DNA of 64,000 nucleotides from Bemisia tabaci. Lineage: Eukaryota; Arthropoda; Insecta; Hemiptera; Aleyrodidae. Numbering within the stretch: the stretch's first letter is position 1; each line of letters begins with the position of its first letter. The notes under the pieces were generated by a model, which made no database searches, had not been told where the DNA came from, and saw only the letters and a list, made by a program, of their open reading frames with translations. The stretch is taken from contig NC_092797.1 in NCBI RefSeq assembly GCF_918797505.1, positions 31,757,372 to 31,821,371 of the forward strand, read 5' to 3'. A program made the translations under genes and the position numbers. Below are positions 41,102 to 52,755 of the stretch, one piece after another.

Positions 41102-44094
41102 GAGTAGGAAACGACTGTTAGTTTACCTGTGAGGCTCGCGGCGCGAGATGGTCATTAAAACCACGTATCCGCACACCGTTTTCGTATGGAAGTTAAGCTG
41201 TTCTCGCAGAGCTGGGGAGCCCTGTCGCAGCACTGCGCTCCCGAGTGGCCGGGTGACCTGCGAGCCGCGCCGAGAGTTGAGCGCGGGCCGCACATTGGGA
41301 CGAGCCCATTACAGAAATGGGACATTCACGGTAAAAATGAAAATCATTAAAAGCAAGAACCAAAGGTGTAGAAGTTACCTGGAGGGTCTAATCTTCCAGA
41401 ATAACGAAGATTTAAGCAATTTAATTGAGGAATATTCAAATGACAGGCGTAGAGAAACGGGTGTTTCGGAAAGATGAAAAAAAGAGGTAAAAGCGCACGT
41501 ATACAAATGTTGCTCCTCTAGCGTCCGAGACGATTTTAAATGCAATTTTTTGTTATAACAATTGAATACAAACATAGACTATTCGTTTACGTCTTTGGTG
41601 ATGATTACTTTTTACTTCCTGGGGGTCAGAGAGTGAATTCAAAATCGACAAGTCAAACAACTAAAATTCAAACTTCAATTAGAGTTTTAAAAAAATGTCC
41701 AGACTTGTCCAAGAAACGGTTTGCAAATCGATATTCTACGTATCCTTAGCTTTCAGAATCATATTTGTTTTCATCCGACTTCTTCCGACTTTGGAAGTTA
41801 CAAGGGAAAACATGAGCGCGGTTCGCTTAAAATCGAGCGCTTTCACAGGCCAATTGACGGTTGAGGTTGAGTGCAACGGGCTGCATTGCTGGCCGCCGCG
41901 CCACCGCTGCGCTGCGTTGCTTATCAGCTTACTGCAATGCTCATCTGATATCTAGGATACTGATTGCAATCGTCTTTTTTTGTAGACCGATTTTTTATTT
42001 TGATTTTGCAAATAATCGGATGATGTCGTGATGGAAACGGTGCTTACAATCGAGGCTGAAATTAAAAATTTAATTTCAACCAAAGTGGACAGTTTGACAA
42101 AGTGTCCCATGATTTGTATTCCACCATGTTCGATAGGAAAATTTGCAATATAGTAAGTGGCATTAAATCCTCATTCTTATGAACGATATCTCAGAAGTGC
42201 AGAGAAGACCCCTAAGAAACTCGGAGTTTCCGAAGTATGGAATTTGCCTTGGCATCTCAAGATTAAAACTTTTGAGTGTCTGTTGCATATTTTGTATACT
42301 CAGGATTTGAGAAAATGGCGCTCCAAAACGGAAGAAGAAAAGTCCTTTGAAAAAAACGGAAAAAAACAGCATCTGTGTCAAAGAATGAGAATATTTGGGA
42401 GCAACTTATTCGTTTATGATTTTCGGATTCACTTTAATGTCTGCCCATTGATGAACTCATTCCCCTATAGTCAAATATCGCTGCGGTTTTTGCGAAACCT
42501 AGGTAAGAAGATGGTGGGGGGGGGGGGGGGGAAGTGTTCATTCTTAATAAAAGCATTTCTCAATTTCAGGATAAGTGAATTCATTTTCTTTTTCAATGAA
42601 AAATAGCAAACGACACGCGCGTTAAATCTCTACCATAATCATGCTAATTTGTTTATCAAATAGATTAAAACAGAGACTTGGCAACACCATTTTTTGGCGG
42701 GATTGTCACTATGAACCAAATACTGAGCAAAATATTAAATTCCTTTCCCAAAAAGACCGAAAATGTCAAGTTTTGAGAAGATCGGCGAAAAATTATCGTC
42801 TAATATGCGAATGTCCCGTTTTGACACCTTTTCGTCCCACTGTGGGCCGGAGCGAGTCAAACGAGGCGAAATCGATAGCGGAGTGCAGCTCCTGCCCAAC
42901 TATTTCACTTGAATAATTCACTTTGCCCGCCTCATTTTTAATTCAGGGAAATTCTTTCGTCAACACTAAGTTGCACTGCACCGTTCGCCCCGGCTCCGGG
43001 TCCGTCGGAATTCGCCACTCCGTGTTGTCACCGTTGTCACTCTAAACAAGCCCCAGCCTCCCCGCCTCACCCCCTCCCTCTCCCTGCTGCCCCGCGTCTG
43101 CTAAATCTGCGACTCTCTTCCTCCAGGTCGACCGTCCGTCTTGATTTACTCACGGAAATGGCTTTTATTGTCACGATAAAAGTGTCCATTTGCAATGTAT
43201 CTCATGGCCTTTCGGGAGATTGCAAGCATCACGCGACGCCTTCGAATAAGGGAGGGGGTGCATTACGGTCCATTACAAAGGCGGGGAGAGCGTTGAAGCC
43301 TATCCTTACGGAGCTATTTAAATAATTAAAAAAATTACGTAATTTTCAGGGGGAAATAATGTTGAATTCACCTGCACTGCAAAAGCTATAGTGGCGCTGA
43401 AACGTACCGTTACGGAACGATGCAAATTTTGGTATTTGCATTGTTTTTTAGGGAGAAGTAATGCTGAAGCTACATGCATTACAAAGACGGGAAGGAAGTT
43501 GGAGTTTATTGCTACGGAGTGATCTAAATTGAAAAATTTGCGTATTTTTTAGTGGAAATCATGTTTGAGTCACTTACGTGCGCTACAAAGGGGGAAAGCC
43601 TCTGAAGCCTACCAATCGATCGATCCACGTGTTGGAATGTGCGTAATTATTCAGGGAGAAAAATATTTCTTGACTACATTTTGTCGAAAATCTAATTGCG
43701 CAAGAGATTTTTCGTGGAAAATACGGGACTTTTAAGGGCAAAGGGTTGGGTGATTTCTACCATGCTACTTTTTGTTACAGAGGTCAAGCTTTCAATTTCA
43801 AGATTTCAAGCTCAGTGTTAAGTTATCGCGCACTAAGTTCGAAGAATATTTCTCCCTCTCTCTCTCTCTCTCTCTCGTCACCCGCATTCTATCTCTCTAA
43901 TTTTCTGCGCAAACTCAGTAGTTATAGATCACGAGTACCAAGTTTTATGTCCTTAAGAATTAAACCAAATTAAATCATAGAAATGTATTTCTACGTAATA
44001 ATCTATTTTTCTTTAAACAAAACAACATCCAAATGCCTTCATCATATCTTGAAGTATCATTATCCTTTGCCTATTTTGTACAGACAGGACGTAA
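41102..44094. other. Noncoding stretch with low-complexity tracts
   Basis: Holds a 16-base G run (42516-42531), a CT microsatellite (43855-43878) and a pyrimidine/GC-rich patch (43030-43260). The open frames 41148-41477 and 42157-42606 (+) show no recognisable domain; the second translates the G run into polyglycine. I see no gene I can support. Confidence 0.35.
43855..43878. repeat. (CT)n microsatellite
   Basis: Uninterrupted CT run of about 24 bases. Confidence 0.9.
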
Positions 44095-44340
44095 GTAGTA
44101 GTAGTAAAATAATTTTATTTTAAAGCGGTGCTTTAGCATCTAAGGCCATTTACACCTCTAAAGAAGGCAGTAACAGTAATTTTACATGGAAATATCAGTA
44201 AAAATACAAAAGGGTTGAGGGGAAAGGTTAAATTTTGAGATTAGTGGAACGCATAAATTCAAAAAGTTTTACAGAACTGCTAAAAGAAAAAAAAAGTTCA
44301 CATTTTTCATCCATTAATACGGCGTAAAGCACTATTTTTC
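44095..44340 (+). repeat. Interspersed repeat related to 2865-3350
   Basis: TTTTAAAGCGGTGCTTTAGC, ATCTAAGGCCATTTACACCT and TTTTTCATCCATTAATACGG correspond to the 2.9-kb repeat. Confidence 0.45.
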
Positions 44341-46619
44341 ACCTGCAATGAATAGGGAGAACATTCCACTCTCGTTCTCCTCCTTTATCTGCTACTGCTT
44401 GCTTTGTCCCTATTACATTAAGGATCTTACTCGATGCGCAATGAAATTCACCCGAAAAGAAAATATTTGTGATTATCATACGTGCATCGGTATTCTCATT
44501 CCTTCCCGTTTTCTTGAACCTTTCGTAAACACTGTATTCCTTATGGCCACCGGCTAGAAGTGTTCTAAAGCGGGACACGATCTCCTGCGCTGAAAGCAAA
44601 TCTGGGCAGAGTGTACTGTTTAATTTGATGTCCTACTCGTGCAAAATCAATAACTCGGGTCGTGTATGCATGCAGTAATTAATGTGAAATCTTGTTTTCG
44701 CAAACAAAAGCTAAATGGGCCGGTAGCTGCTTTGAAAAGCTTTATATTGAAAGTGGCATTCTGATAACTCGCTACCTTGAGCATGAAAATTACCGAAATA
44801 ACGTGATGGAGGGAGTACTTTACCTCGAACATACACGTGTACACGTGTAGTGTTTGGTAACCTAGTTTTGAGGCTACGTTTGTACATTTGTATCCAATTA
44901 CTTTCTGTAACGGCTCTCGCAACATCGTTGTATTCCAATTCTTAATTTTAAAATTAAGCTAATTACTTTTAGAGAATAAGCACGTAAAAGCTTTTTTGCA
45001 TCACTCAAGTTATGTAACTTTAGACGTTTTGAACTTTAAGTTACTAAATCATCACAGATATTTAACACAAGGAATCCGTGTACGGCAAGATTTGGTTTGC
45101 GCAGAAAAGCGTCAAAAGAAATAGAGTTAGTTTTTGCGTAGGAACCAGCGGTGAACGCCTTCAGTTTTATTTGATGCTGTGCAATATATCTAAGCCGAAA
45201 TAGTTGCTCAGAGCGCCTTCAACAGTATCGCTTCGGCTTGGCTGGCAGCCAGGGGGTCACGCGTAAAGCTATTTAAGTGTGGCGCGTATGCATGTTACAC
45301 ATGTTCTCATCACCGAGGAAGAGGTAAAAAACATTCATACCTCAATTTGCGACATTGCAAGTTTTTTACCACTTACTTTCCTCTGCGAAAACCTTTAGGA
45401 ACTTTTTAAAATATGTCATGATTCTTTCGAGAAAAATGAAAATTGTTCCTTTAATATTTCATTCAAGTCAGTTCGTATGTTTTCTTTAAAAAAAAGTATA
45501 GAAGTCATATTCTTCATTCTCAAAATGTTAACCCTTTTCAGTAGTTGCGTGAATTCCTTGCAAGCCCAATTTAGCACCCTGGAATTGACTTTGTGAGACT
45601 TAAGTAGACTGATTTTATACAGAACGAAAAGTTAGCACGATGAATACTGCAAACGCTGTATTAGTTTTGTCAAGAATTAAGTCCAGTAATTTTTTATGTG
45701 TTTGTTGGGTTCTACTGAGAATTTTTTCGAGAGAATTTCAATTAACGTAAGTTAAAATTACTAACTTTTTTACCCATTTGTAGCACTATAAATTACTTAA
45801 TCAACATAGAAAACTTGCCGAACTCGTTTAAAAATCAATGTTGAGCGTCACTTAGAGGAATGGTCCCTCTTGTCTGTATATTTTTGTGCGACGAAGTAAC
45901 AAGTGCAGCAGGTGATAACTGTCAAAAGTTGATAACCACCCTCTCAAATTCAAAGCTGTCGGTATTTTTGCACCCGAAGGAGCCTCAATGGAAATGGGGC
46001 CCAGTGATCATACTCGCCTTATAATGATAGTACTGAACAGTAAACAGGTCGGGTTAACCACACAAAGGGTACCTCAGCAGCGAGCAAGAAAGTAAATGAG
46101 TTTTTCCTCGCATTAAGAAATCCCGAATCCCTAAAAGTAAGTTTCCACCATTGCTGAAATAATGGTGAAAAGTCTCTCCTCATTTTGATATTAACTATTC
46201 AAGGCTTTCAATTACTTGGCACTCATCCTGCTTTCTGCTTTATAGTGCCGTCTATTTTATACATTTTCTCTTTTCCCTTTCATCGCTCCAATTCTTATCT
46301 TAAACTTAAAAGTAGACATTGCAAAAACATGAAACTGAATCATACCTTACACGGATGGATTTCTGGAAGTAAGTTTATGCATGCAAACTATTGTCAGAGA
46401 CAATCCATTTGAGAAACGTTGCCATTCTATCTTGCCTGTATGTACCTAGTGTAAAAGTTATGTTTGGAAGTCCAAGCTCAGATTTGTCTCAGGGTGTCAG
46501 GCGACTGAAGTGATAGTATAATTGTTTCAGCAAATTTAACTTAATTTTCGAAAACTCACCGAGCTCACCTCGAAAGACATCAGTAATTATTAGGCAATTT
46601 ATACGGGAAAAAATGTCAG
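44341..46619. other. AT-rich noncoding stretch
   Basis: No gene recognised. At 45325-45480 (CTCAATTTGCGACATTGCAA, GTTTTTTACCAC, CTCTGCGAAAAC) there is faint similarity to the interior of family A. Confidence 0.35.
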
Positions 46620-46800
46620 GGGGTATTCCCTAACATTGTGGTATTATCAAAGACATGTCTTTGGGTATTACCCCCAAGTTGGATGATATGGACATTTCCA
46701 ATTACTTTCGGTAGTATCACAAACTCATGTTGGGGTAGAACCACAACATATGAGTTATGTAGTTATCTAATTTATTGAGGAACTATCACATTGTATAATA
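46620..46800. repeat. Interspersed repeat (GTGGTATTATCAAAGACATG type)
   Basis: CCCCCAAGTTGGATGATATG, TTCGGTAGTATCACAAACTC, GGGTAGAACCACAACATA and TAATTTATTGAGGAACTA correspond to 15340-15505 and 36450-36600. Confidence 0.55.
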
Positions 46801-48140
46801 AAAACTCCGGCCGTGGGAGCCGTACTTACGGGCTGTGTAGACATACCGTTCGCGTTCCGGTCTCAGAGGCCGAAAGTTTCGGGCGTGGCACCCGGAGCAA
46901 TTGAAGTTACGGCTCCAGCACCCGAAATTTTCAGCCTTTGAGCCCGGAATGGACGGTAAGTCTATATAGCCCTTAACTATTTTACAGTGCACGATTAATT
47001 GGTGTATTATCACAATTGATTCGAAATTTTCATATCATCCAACAACCCCCCTCGCTTTGTTTTCCGTGTATGTGCCCAACAAGTTTGTAAAAAAAAAGCA
47101 TCCCTCTTCGAATTAAGCGTATGCATGAGTACATGCATGCAAACTGTAGAGCTGATATGAAGACGAGAGAGGTTATTGCCTGGGAAGTCACCTGAACGAA
47201 AGGGCAAGAAGAAACGATCAGGGATGTTGGTGCGTAGGGGAGGGTGGAATTTGTGAGCTCCTGAGTCTTCCTGCCAGGTGGTAAACATTTTATGCTCGGA
47301 AGAGTAACCATGGAAGACTGATTCTCGCATTCCGCGCGGATGACGATTATTTTCTGCCAGTTGGAGAGGGTTCTAAACGTGTAGTAAGTGGAGATTGCCA
47401 CGTTTCATCCCAGATCCTAAATCCTCCATCCCTTCGAGTGTGGGATTCGTGGGGTTTGATACGAATCCGGCAACCCCCGTCGTAACACCGAGACCCCCAA
47501 CTATTTCCTCGCCACAGCAATTTACTCCGCGGATCTTTTATTTTCGTATTTTATTTTTGTCATCTCTCCGGGTTATTGTTTAGCCGCATTCCCCTGTCTT
47601 TGTTCGGGGCTTCCCCTTGTTTGATTTCACCGACTTCGCCAAACATTCCACATCGACAAGGATCTTGCACCTTACACTTTGCGTATATATCGTCGCATTT
47701 TCTCGATCTCTGCCCGCTAACCTCTCGCCTTCCCTAATGTATAGAATTATTACAATAAGAACGCGCCTTTGCCACAAGTCCTGCCCTTTCTCTCTATTTC
47801 TCTCAGTTACGTAACATCGTTTTCTACATTTCGTGCTTTGCTGGTTTCAAGTTCTCACAATTATTAAGGAAATGCTTTTCAGCCTAGAGCTTAATTTTAA
47901 TTCTAGCTGTATTGAAATGACGTCATTTTAGACATAACAGCAGTATGTTTACATTGATCTCCGAGAATGATTTGCTTGTTACTGCCTTAGGTAACTGGAA
48001 TACCTATCATCGTGTGCCCAAAACGTGACCACGCAAGTACACAGAATATATCACACACTGCTGCCTTGCCCAACATCAAATGATGAAGGTCCTCATTATG
48101 TATCCTTTGGAAAACTCCGTAGAATTTTAAGCACTTGCAT
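46801..48140. other. Noncoding stretch
   Basis: No gene recognised. Open frames on both strands at 47010-47401 and 47580-47814 mirror one another and lack content. Confidence 0.35.
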
Positions 48141-48590
48141 CATTCCTAAAAGTATTTCGGATGATTATTGACAATTTTTGAAAGAACCAAGAATTTGTTG
48201 ACCAATATTTTCCTTTCAGACGCAACGAAGTCTCTGCGCCATCAGTTGCGCTTGCCACAGAATCGTCTTTTGATGCTTGCTTCTTTTAGATTAGCTAAAA
48301 ATAATGAGATCTATTCAAACAATAACTTATTCTGTTTTCAATATCAACCGCGAGATTTTGAGCTTTGAAAAACTCAGATTTTGACGTCATTCACCGCGGT
48401 TGTGCCTATCATGGTTCTTTCCACCTTGAAATCATCAATTAGTGAAACGCACTTTTGCACTGGTCACTCGACTTAACACGGACAAAACCAAGCTGGAAAA
48501 AACCATGGTATCATTTCTAAAAGTATTTCGGATGATTATTGGCAATTTTTGAAAGAACGAAGAATTTGTTGACCAATATTTCCGTGTTTG
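48141..48590 (+). repeat. Direct repeat pair of about 77 bp
   Basis: CTAAAAGTATTTCGGATGAT, TATTGACAATTTTTGAAAGA and GAATTTGTTGACCAATATTT start near 48141 and again near 48511 with a few substitutions. The pair could be LTR-like or TSD-like remains, but no element structure joins them. Confidence 0.7.
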
Positions 48591-48780
48591 ACGACATCAT
48601 TATACGAGTAGCCAAGTTTTTCAAATCGCGATATCTCGGTTAATAAGGAACGTAAAAAGTTGCTGTTTGGAGGGAACTTATTATTTTTAGGTGATCCACG
48701 GGAATCAAGCATTAAAATACAATGTTGTGGCCAACGCAACTGATCCATTTCATGTAAACCACATTTTAGCCCTTCATACA

Positions 48781-49036
48781 TGGATTGCATTTGCAAGAAG
48801 GAATCAAGAGCATTGCAATGTTGCTAAGATTGTGCAACTTCTTTTGTCCTGGAAGAAAAATCTGATCATCTTTAACAGATTCTATTTTACACCGTAAAAA
48901 CTGCAAATTTAAGAAAAAAATCACCATTAAATTTCATATTTTTGCATACCTTTAGTATACTTCAATTGCAAAGGATGAATTTGCACGGTGTTGGCTACAA
49001 CGAATGCTCTTTGTTATCTTTTGCAAAATACAGTCC
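48781..49036. repeat. Degenerate MITE, relative of 38340-38596
   Basis: GGATTGCATTTGCAAGAAGG, AATGTTGCTAAGATTGTGCA on the left; ATCTTTTGCAAAATACAGTC on the right. The family A MITE at 49041 sits immediately beside its right end. Confidence 0.5.
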
Positions 49037-49040
49037 ATAT

Positions 49041-49293
49041 CGACGGTGAAACTACCAAACCACGTATCTCGGTTTGCGACGTCGCAGACTTCCTGTCATG
49101 CTTTATTTTTTAAATGAAAAACTACTTAACGTCCAGTCTTGAAAATTTCTGTGATTTTTCCTCTTCGTGCGGAGAAAATTCTGTTAAAATTTCAAGGAAT
49201 GATATTGATTTGGTCTACTTCAAAAAAATAAAATGCTAGCGTAGATTTTTAAACACCGCAAACGAGATACGTGGTTTGGTAGTTTCACCGTCG
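49041..49293. repeat. Family A MITE, copy 2 (253 bp)
   Basis: CGACGGTGAAACTACCAAAC ... GTTTGGTAGTTTCACCGTCG, flanked by ATAT on both sides (49037-49040, 49294-49297). Differs from copies 1 and 3 by only a few bases. It is outside the 2.1-kb repeats, so the family moves independently. Confidence 0.9.
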
Positions 49294-51596
49294 ATATGTA
49301 GCATCCACCAGTGATACGGCAGCACTTTACGCTTTCGCTGAAAGGTTTCTCCAATTTTTTTCAGTGAGCGAGACAATCTTCAGGTTTGAGAGATTTTTCC
49401 CGAGGTCTCCCCGAACCGAGTCTTATATTTGACAATGCAGACTTGGAGTCGTCACATATTTCCGTTTCGGGCGGAAGCGCTGCTCCGCGACCCGCATGAG
49501 TGAAAGTTGGTAGGCTCGCAACGCGCACCTTTAGGCGCGTAGGCGTGCTAGGCGTAGATGGGAGTCGTTCACAGTAGACTGCACGTCACCGGCAGGGACG
49601 CGCTTCACATTCACACCGTCAGACGCACGTCAACGCAGTGATGAAGAGCGGAAAAGAGCGGTCGCCTGAATCCCCGCAACCCGCAACCCTCGCCGCCGAC
49701 CCCATCAACACCCAGTGTCATAATTCCGCTTTTTCCCCCGTCCCCCTCTTTTAATCATTAAGTCTGCGACGGCATTAAATGTTTTGTCGTCTAGGCGTCT
49801 AAATTAATAAATCGGTGTTGACATTGTAACGACAACGCTTAGCGCTCGTCGCCGAGACGAAACCCCTCAACGCCAGTTGAAACTGTACGTTTTGTTCGAG
49901 GTTTTTACTTTCAACTCTGCATCACCAACACCCTCGCAGCCGTGGACGCTACCTCGGTCCCACGAATTGTTTGTAAGACGTAACGAATCGTGCGATCTGC
50001 GCGAAGCGCATGCCTCCCCCCTCTCGCCCCTCTACCGCCACCTCATACCACCGCTTTTCGTCTCCTCTGCCATGCCTCCACCTCTCAGGCATTCAATAAA
50101 TGAGGAAACTCATAATTTTTCCTCATTCCTCCGATTTCTCAACCAGCCGCCCTCTGGTTCTAACGTTCGTGCATTTTTTTCTTCTTCGCCGTTTTCCTCA
50201 GCTCGCGTGCAGTTTTGCCCCCGCCTCATCTGTATCGATTTGAAACCGCACACTTACCCCTTTAATTTCCATCACCGCAGAATCCTTGCATTCCAAACTG
50301 CACCCGTTTGCCGGCATTTCTGAGTCGTCCCCGCAAATGACTAGGGTGCGCAACAAATTGCCCCTTCGAACTCTGGGAGATGCAACTCAATTTGCATGCT
50401 ACCTTCGTTAATTTGAGGAGATCTGTCTTGCATATCATACGGTGCAGCACACAATATTATACGTGTTTAATTTATTTATTTATATTTCAAGATCTGTAGA
50501 TCCAAGTATGTACCCTTTTAAAATGAACTAAAAAAATTTAAGAACCAATTATACGCAAGATTTTCAATTTTGTCACGCTGATGAGTCAATGTTTTTAAAA
50601 ACATACCAGCATTTTAATCCACAAAATGTTTATACTTAGACGAAAAGAATAACCACAAAATGTGTTGCAGCGTCAACAGGCGCTCTGCTCAAAATACGCC
50701 TAAAAAACAAGCGTCAGTGCTTAAAAACCTGAAATACTGACCGTATACTTGCCGTCTAAAAAACTCAAACGCAACCCGCTACAGTTTTACGCAGCTATAG
50801 CGCATCATGTTCACATATGTACAAAATCATTTTGACCCCTAAAAAAGTGTAGAAGTCACTTTTTCCAGCCCCGATGACTTTTAAAATTGTAGCCTGAAGT
50901 TTTAACACTCATGAACACTATGAAAAACAAATAAAATCTTAACGTGAGCAATAATATGTAGGATTTTTCAATCTAAACAATCCACCCAAGATCACTAGTG
51001 ACTGACAGTTAAAATCAAGTTCAACAACTGTTTTGTCTCATATTATTCACATTTTAATTGAAAACCCTGAAAATGTCAAACCAATTAAAACGCAGGTTTA
51101 ACTGTAAATTTTATTGATAACAACAGGCAAAATTTATTTCTTTCCTCCACTCAAGTTAGCCGTCGAAAAAGTCGTCTTTTTCTCTGGAAAACCACCGCTT
51201 TTTCCTGAAAGGTTCCGAGAACATGTAGGTAAAAATAATTTGCGTATAAATCGACGGTAAGAGCTCGGGGTCTGGATCCGCGCGGCAGTTGCCGACCATG
51301 CATTTGACCATTTGTTGGCTCCGACTCTGGGTCGCAGTGATTTCTCGGCGAAATGTCTGTCGACCGTAGAGGTTTCTTGGAATCAAGTCAAAATTACGTA
51401 ATCGGCTAAACTGGTCGAATAATATGGCTCATTCATTTTGGCGTTTCCCGACTCTTTTTTCCACTCTCCACTTTCTCCAGAGCTACCGAGGGTGCTTGGG
51501 TCTCGCCGAGTGCACCGATCAAGTTTTAATGAATGATGACCGGCATCGAGGTTTGCTTGTTTAAAGTTCTTGCGTTCTTCCTCCATCTGGATGTAT
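49294..51596. other. Noncoding, with a GC-rich island at 49440-50340
   Basis: The island is GC- and pyrimidine-rich and CpG-containing. An open frame of 148 codons (49877-50323, +) is rich in Pro, Ser and Phe with no domain. It could be the promoter or 5' untranslated exon of a gene on the + strand, such as the sidestep-like gene whose exon is at 63488, but there is no direct evidence. Confidence 0.3.
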
Positions 51597-52003
51597 TTAT
51601 GCTCAAAGGAACTATGTTACACGTAATCCCTATGCCCATAGTTCCAAGGTAGATTTACACAGGTATGGAAAAGTTGAAAATTTCCCATGAGCCTCAGTAC
51701 GTGTCACATGACCTCGTGACGTAGGTTAAGGGGCCCGTTTTTTAATTAAATTACAATCAAATTAACATTCAAACGTTTGTGCGTTTAAACGCTAAAATTA
51801 ATATCGCATAACCAAAATTGTGCAAAAAATCCCACAAATTTTTGACAAACGATAAACCGAACATAATAAATCAAAATAATCAAAACATCCAAAATGGCTG
51901 ACGTTAAGGGGCCGCTGGAGAGCCAATCAGAGGCCAGTTGTTTAGTTCTGTCCATACCTGTGTAAATCTACCTTGCATAGTTCCTTTTAGCATAAATCTG
52001 CTC
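51597..52003. repeat. Short foldback split by a hAT-type MITE
   Basis: TTATGCTCAAAGGAACTATG on the left and CATAGTTCCTTTTAGCATAA on the right match 36811-36893 as one element; between them lies 51645-51975. Confidence 0.75.
51645..51975. repeat. 331-bp hAT-type MITE with 8-bp target duplication
   Basis: Ends CAAGGTAGATTTACACAGGT and ACCTGTGTAAATCTACCTTG are perfect inverted repeats. CATAGTTC flanks it on both sides (51637-51644, 51976-51983). An 8-bp duplication with CA...TG ends is the hAT signature. No transposase inside. Confidence 0.85.
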
Positions 52004-52521
52004 ATTTCGTCGTTTACGAAGGAGCGTAACTCCCTTTCAAGGTTTACAAATTGATTTTAACAGCTTCATTGTTGGAATTTGCGGAAGATGCTTTTATTCT
52101 TATCAACTCAAAGTTATCGAAAAATCGAAATGCGATTTCACGAGACACGTTTAGGATCCTCTCAGTTTTGATTTTGTTTCAAATAGAACATCTTTTGAGC
52201 TATTTCTGTGTTCAGTTTTTTGAATGCTCATCATTTAAGGCAAGTTTCGAATAACGAATATAGCTATGGAATGTACATTTCTGTTAGTCTCTGGTCCTCA
52301 GTACCACATGTGCTACGAACATGGCATCAGTAATAATAATAAGAAGTTGAGATGAGTTTTTTGTCATCATTTATCTTCGACTCTCACCTTTTTTCTTAGT
52401 TTTTTCGATGTTTCCACTTTGAACTGAGCAGTTAGTTTTCAGAAGCAGGTACACTTTGAGAGACAAAAAAAAAAAATAGTTAATGAGAGTGAATTCAGAG
52501 CAAATGAGTTTCAGTGCTATT
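52004..52521. other. AT-rich noncoding stretch
   Basis: No recognised gene or repeat. Confidence 0.35.
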
Positions 52522-52755
52522 CTGCCGTACTAGGTAAGAACGTCGTATGAACCTTCAGGCGTTACCACATTTTTATAGGGAAAATTTGTGAATATTTTTC
52601 CTCCAATTTGTCAGATAATTTTGTTCGCGATTTCACCTAAAGATCCCGAAAATTTTAAGGAAAAAGATCTATAGCTTTCCTCAAAAATGAACATTTCATC
52701 GAAGGAAATTTGGCAACTCTCGAATGTGCATACGGCGTTTTTTCTTAGCACGCTA
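52522..52755. repeat. Family B MITE
   Basis: CTGCCGTACTAGGTAAGAAC, CGTATGAACCTTCAGGCGTT on the left; CAACTCTCGAATGTGCATAC, GTTTTTTCTTAGCACGCTAG on the right. Confidence 0.75.

Noticed and set aside
42157..42606. 149-codon open frame on the plus strand
   Set aside because: It reads through a 16-base G run as polyglycine, has no domain and sits in AT-rich noncoding DNA.
49877..50323. 148-codon open frame on the plus strand
   Set aside because: Lies in GC- and pyrimidine-rich DNA where stops are rare; Pro/Ser/Phe-rich with no recognisable domain.
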